Shown one piece after another: positions 62,206-64,000 of a DNA stretch of 64,000 bases. The stretch comes from an uncultured Lachnospiraceae bacterium (lineage in GTDB: Bacteria; Bacillota; Clostridia; Lachnospirales; Lachnospiraceae). The position numbers and the translations under genes were made by a program. The notes below the pieces were generated by a model that saw nothing but the letters and a program-made list of their open reading frames with translations, made no database searches and had not been told where the DNA came from. How positions within the stretch are numbered: position 1 is the first letter of the stretch; each line of letters opens with the position of its first letter. The stretch spans positions 18,079 through 82,078 of the forward strand of contig CANTEW010000007.1 of NCBI GenBank assembly GCA_947652925.1, written 5' to 3'.

Positions 62206-63465
62206 ATGGATAACTTCAAAGTTAAATTTTGTATTATAGGTGCCGGTGTATCAGGACTTGCTTTTGCTGGAAAAATCCCAAGTAACGAATACATGATCAT
62301 TGAAAAAGAAAATGAAATTGGTGGATATTGCAGGACAATCAAACAAGATGGATTTATTTGGGATTATGCAGGGCATTTTTTTCATTTTATGAATCCAGAT
62401 ATCAAACGTCAATTTACAAGTTTATTAAATGCAGATACGACTATTTATCAAAAAAAGAAAACAAAAATTTATTATAAAGATACTTTGATAGATTATCCTT
62501 TTCAGTTTAATATTCATCAATTAGAAAAGAAAGAGTTTATCGATTGTCTTTGTGATTTATTTCAAACTTATGATCAAACAGATATAAATTCATTTAAAGA
62601 AATGTTGTATGCTAAATTTGGTGTAGGGATTGCAGAAAAGTTTTTAATCCCTTACAATGAAAAATTGTATTCCTGCGATTTAGACATGCTTGATATAAAT
62701 GCAATGGGCAGATTTTTTCCAAAAGCTGAACCAATTGAAATAATAAATGGATTTCGAGGGAATAAGATACAAACGTACAATGAAGAATTCTTTTACTCTT
62801 CTGAGGGAGCAGAAGCATTTATAAGAGTTTTAATGAATGATCTAGATTCTTCAAGGTTCATATTATCAGAAACGGTAAAAGCGATCGATCTTGAACAGAA
62901 AAAAGTTTATACAGATAATATGTTTATAGAATATGACTACCTTATCAATACGATTCCATTTGACCTTTTTTTAAAGATAGCTCAAATACCACATAAAGAA
63001 TCTTATACAGCAAATAAAGTACTTGTTTATAATATAGGGTTTGATTCAGGAGCAGAAGCCAATGATATACATTGGATTTATTATCCAGAGAAGAAATACA
63101 TTTTTTATCGCGTAGGATTTTATAATAACATTCTTCATACAGATAAAATGAGCATTTATGTGGAGATTGGACAAAAAGGGATAGAAAAAGTTGATAAAAA
63201 AAAATATCTAAAAAGAGTGTTGGAGGATTTAAGAAAAGTAGGGATTATAAAAACTCAAAAAGTTATTTCATATGCTGTACTTGAAATGTTGCCAGCATAT
63301 GTCCATATTTCAGAGAAAACACAAAAAGAAAAAGAAACTATAGTAGAATTTTTAAAAGAAAAAGATGTTTATACTATAGGTCGTTATGGAAGTTGGACTT
63401 ACTGCTCATTAGAAGATTGTATTTATCAGGCACAAAATCTTCGAAGAAAAATAATGGATACTTGA
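62206..63465 (+). CDS. FAD-dependent oxidoreductase, UDP-galactopyranose mutase/amine-oxidase-like
   Basis: A 419-residue flavoprotein. FAD is bound by CIIGAGVSGLAFAGKI and IEKENEIGGYCRTIKQDGFI; the WDYAGHFFHFMNPDIKRQF segment and the C-terminal GRYGSWTYCSLEDCIYQAQN are like UDP-galactopyranose mutase and related NAD(P)-binding amino-oxidase-like proteins of polysaccharide loci. True mutases are about 370-390 residues, so it may be a mutase-like enzyme of another substrate. It starts 4 nt after the preceding gene, with GGGGAATAAG upstream. Confidence 0.82.
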   Translation: MDNFKVKFCIIGAGVSGLAFAGKIPSNEYMIIEKENEIGGYCRTIKQDGFIWDYAGHFFHFMNPDIKRQFTSLLNADTTIYQKKKTKIYYKDTLIDYPFQFNIHQLEKKEFIDCLCDLFQTYDQTDINSFKEMLYAKFGVGIAEKFLIPYNEKLYSCDLDMLDINAMGRFFPKAEPIEIINGFRGNKIQTYNEEFFYSSEGAEAFIRVLMNDLDSSRFILSETVKAIDLEQKKVYTDNMFIEYDYLINTIPFDLFLKIAQIPHKESYTANKVLVYNIGFDSGAEANDIHWIYYPEKKYIFYRVGFYNNILHTDKMSIYVEIGQKGIEKVDKKKYLKRVLEDLRKVGIIKTQKVISYAVLEMLPAYVHISEKTQKEKETIVEFLKEKDVYTIGRYGSWTYCSLEDCIYQAQNLRRKIMDT

Positions 63466-63506
63466 ACGGTATTAATTTTTATGTATTTTGAAAGGTAAAA
63501 CATACA

Positions 63507-64000
63507 ATGCATCAAAACTCAGATAATGATTTTGTATCAATATTGTTACCTTGTTATAATCATGAGAAATATCTAGATTATTGCATCATGAGTATATTAG
63601 CACAAACATATGAAAATATCGAAGTGATCATAGCAGATGATCATTCTTCAGACAATAGTTACAAAAAATTGTTGTCGTGGGAAAATAAATTAAATGAAAG
63701 ATTTTCAAGAGTTCTGATATATCAAAATGGAACAAATCTCGGTTTACCCGCAAATATTAATAGGATGCTGCAAAAAGCTAATGGTAGATATATTAAATTA
63801 TTAGCCACGGATGATATGTTGACCGAAGATGCTATCGAAATGTTTGTTGATTTTGCGAAAGTCAACTCATCTGATGTTATATGCAGCAATGTCGGTATCA
63901 TCAAAGAAACGCAGACATTTCCGTTACATAACAAGGACTCAATACAAATCTGTTATACAGAAGCTCCTCCAGTAGAAGGAGCGATAACAGCCAGGTTATG
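63507..64000 (+). CDS. GT2-family glycosyltransferase, truncated by window end
   Basis: 164 codons of a GT-A glycosyltransferase are visible before the window ends: VSILLPCYNHEKYLDYCIMS, QTYENIEVIIADDHSSDNSY and LLATDDMLTEDAIEMFV (DxD segment). GAAAGG lies 11 nt upstream of the ATG. It belongs to the polysaccharide locus, which therefore continues to the right; a polymerase and flippase have not yet been seen. Confidence 0.85.
   Translation, partial: MHQNSDNDFVSILLPCYNHEKYLDYCIMSILAQTYENIEVIIADDHSSDNSYKKLLSWENKLNERFSRVLIYQNGTNLGLPANINRMLQKANGRYIKLLATDDMLTEDAIEMFVDFAKVNSSDVICSNVGIIKETQTFPLHNKDSIQICYTEAPPVEGAITARL

Noticed and set aside
1-64000. CRISPR arrays, tRNA and rRNA genes
   Set aside because: No regularly spaced repeats and no tRNA- or rRNA-like segments were found on either strand by reading.

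Overview
The window looks like the chromosome of a Gram-positive anaerobe of the Clostridia, most likely a Lachnospiraceae relative. This rests on strong GGAGG ribosome-binding sites, occasional GTG and TTG starts, an Ig-like (Big_2) L,D-transpeptidase, PdxST-type vitamin B6 synthesis, a late cobalamin operon, paired phenylacetate-CoA ligase/ACT genes, and the general protein style. Species cannot be fixed from the sequence alone.

Layout, left part (1-43 kb, GC-richer, mostly minus strand, housekeeping and accessory metabolism): a truncated IS701-family transposase; two 160-bp foldback mobile elements flanking a TIGR04076 gene; a two-component system; a dipeptidase plus DUF819 membrane protein; an ArsC/Spx-like protein; a cobT-cobU-cobS-cobU-like-cobC operon; HxlR and PPOX genes; an XRE membrane regulator; a sigma-70-like factor; MATE and LysR; azlCD; gltBD-pdxST; a Ser/Thr kinase operon with an acidic secreted protein, HAD and CPBP protease; a sorbitol-type dehydrogenase; a pRiA4b-ORF3/SEC-C protein; an acetyltransferase with an MFS transporter and AraC regulator; an L,D-transpeptidase coupled to a two-domain PPK2; and two phenylacetate-CoA ligase/ACT pairs.

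Right part (43.3-64 kb, plus strand, visibly AT-richer, GG-poor at its far end): a cell-surface polysaccharide locus entered over a collapsed IS1182-type transposase. It carries a complete gene set for GDP-D-glycero-alpha-D-manno-heptose (gmhA, hddA and an hddC-gmhB fusion). It also carries a complete wbpA-I-B-D-E-type set for UDP-ManNAc(3NAc)A, several glycosyltransferases, an ATP-grasp/HAD pair and a UGM-like flavoprotein. The locus runs off the right edge.

Signs of rapid change are frequent in the right part. They include a decayed GT11 fucosyltransferase, a frameshifted Core-2-type glycosyltransferase that reads into gmhA, and a glycosyltransferase split at a G8 run that may be phase-variable. 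There is also a second G8 run near the end of wbpD and a degenerate IS5-type element. The IS5-type element has terminal inverted repeats matching those of the two foldback elements 57 kb away, which suggests these are non-autonomous relatives mobilised by the same kind of transposase.
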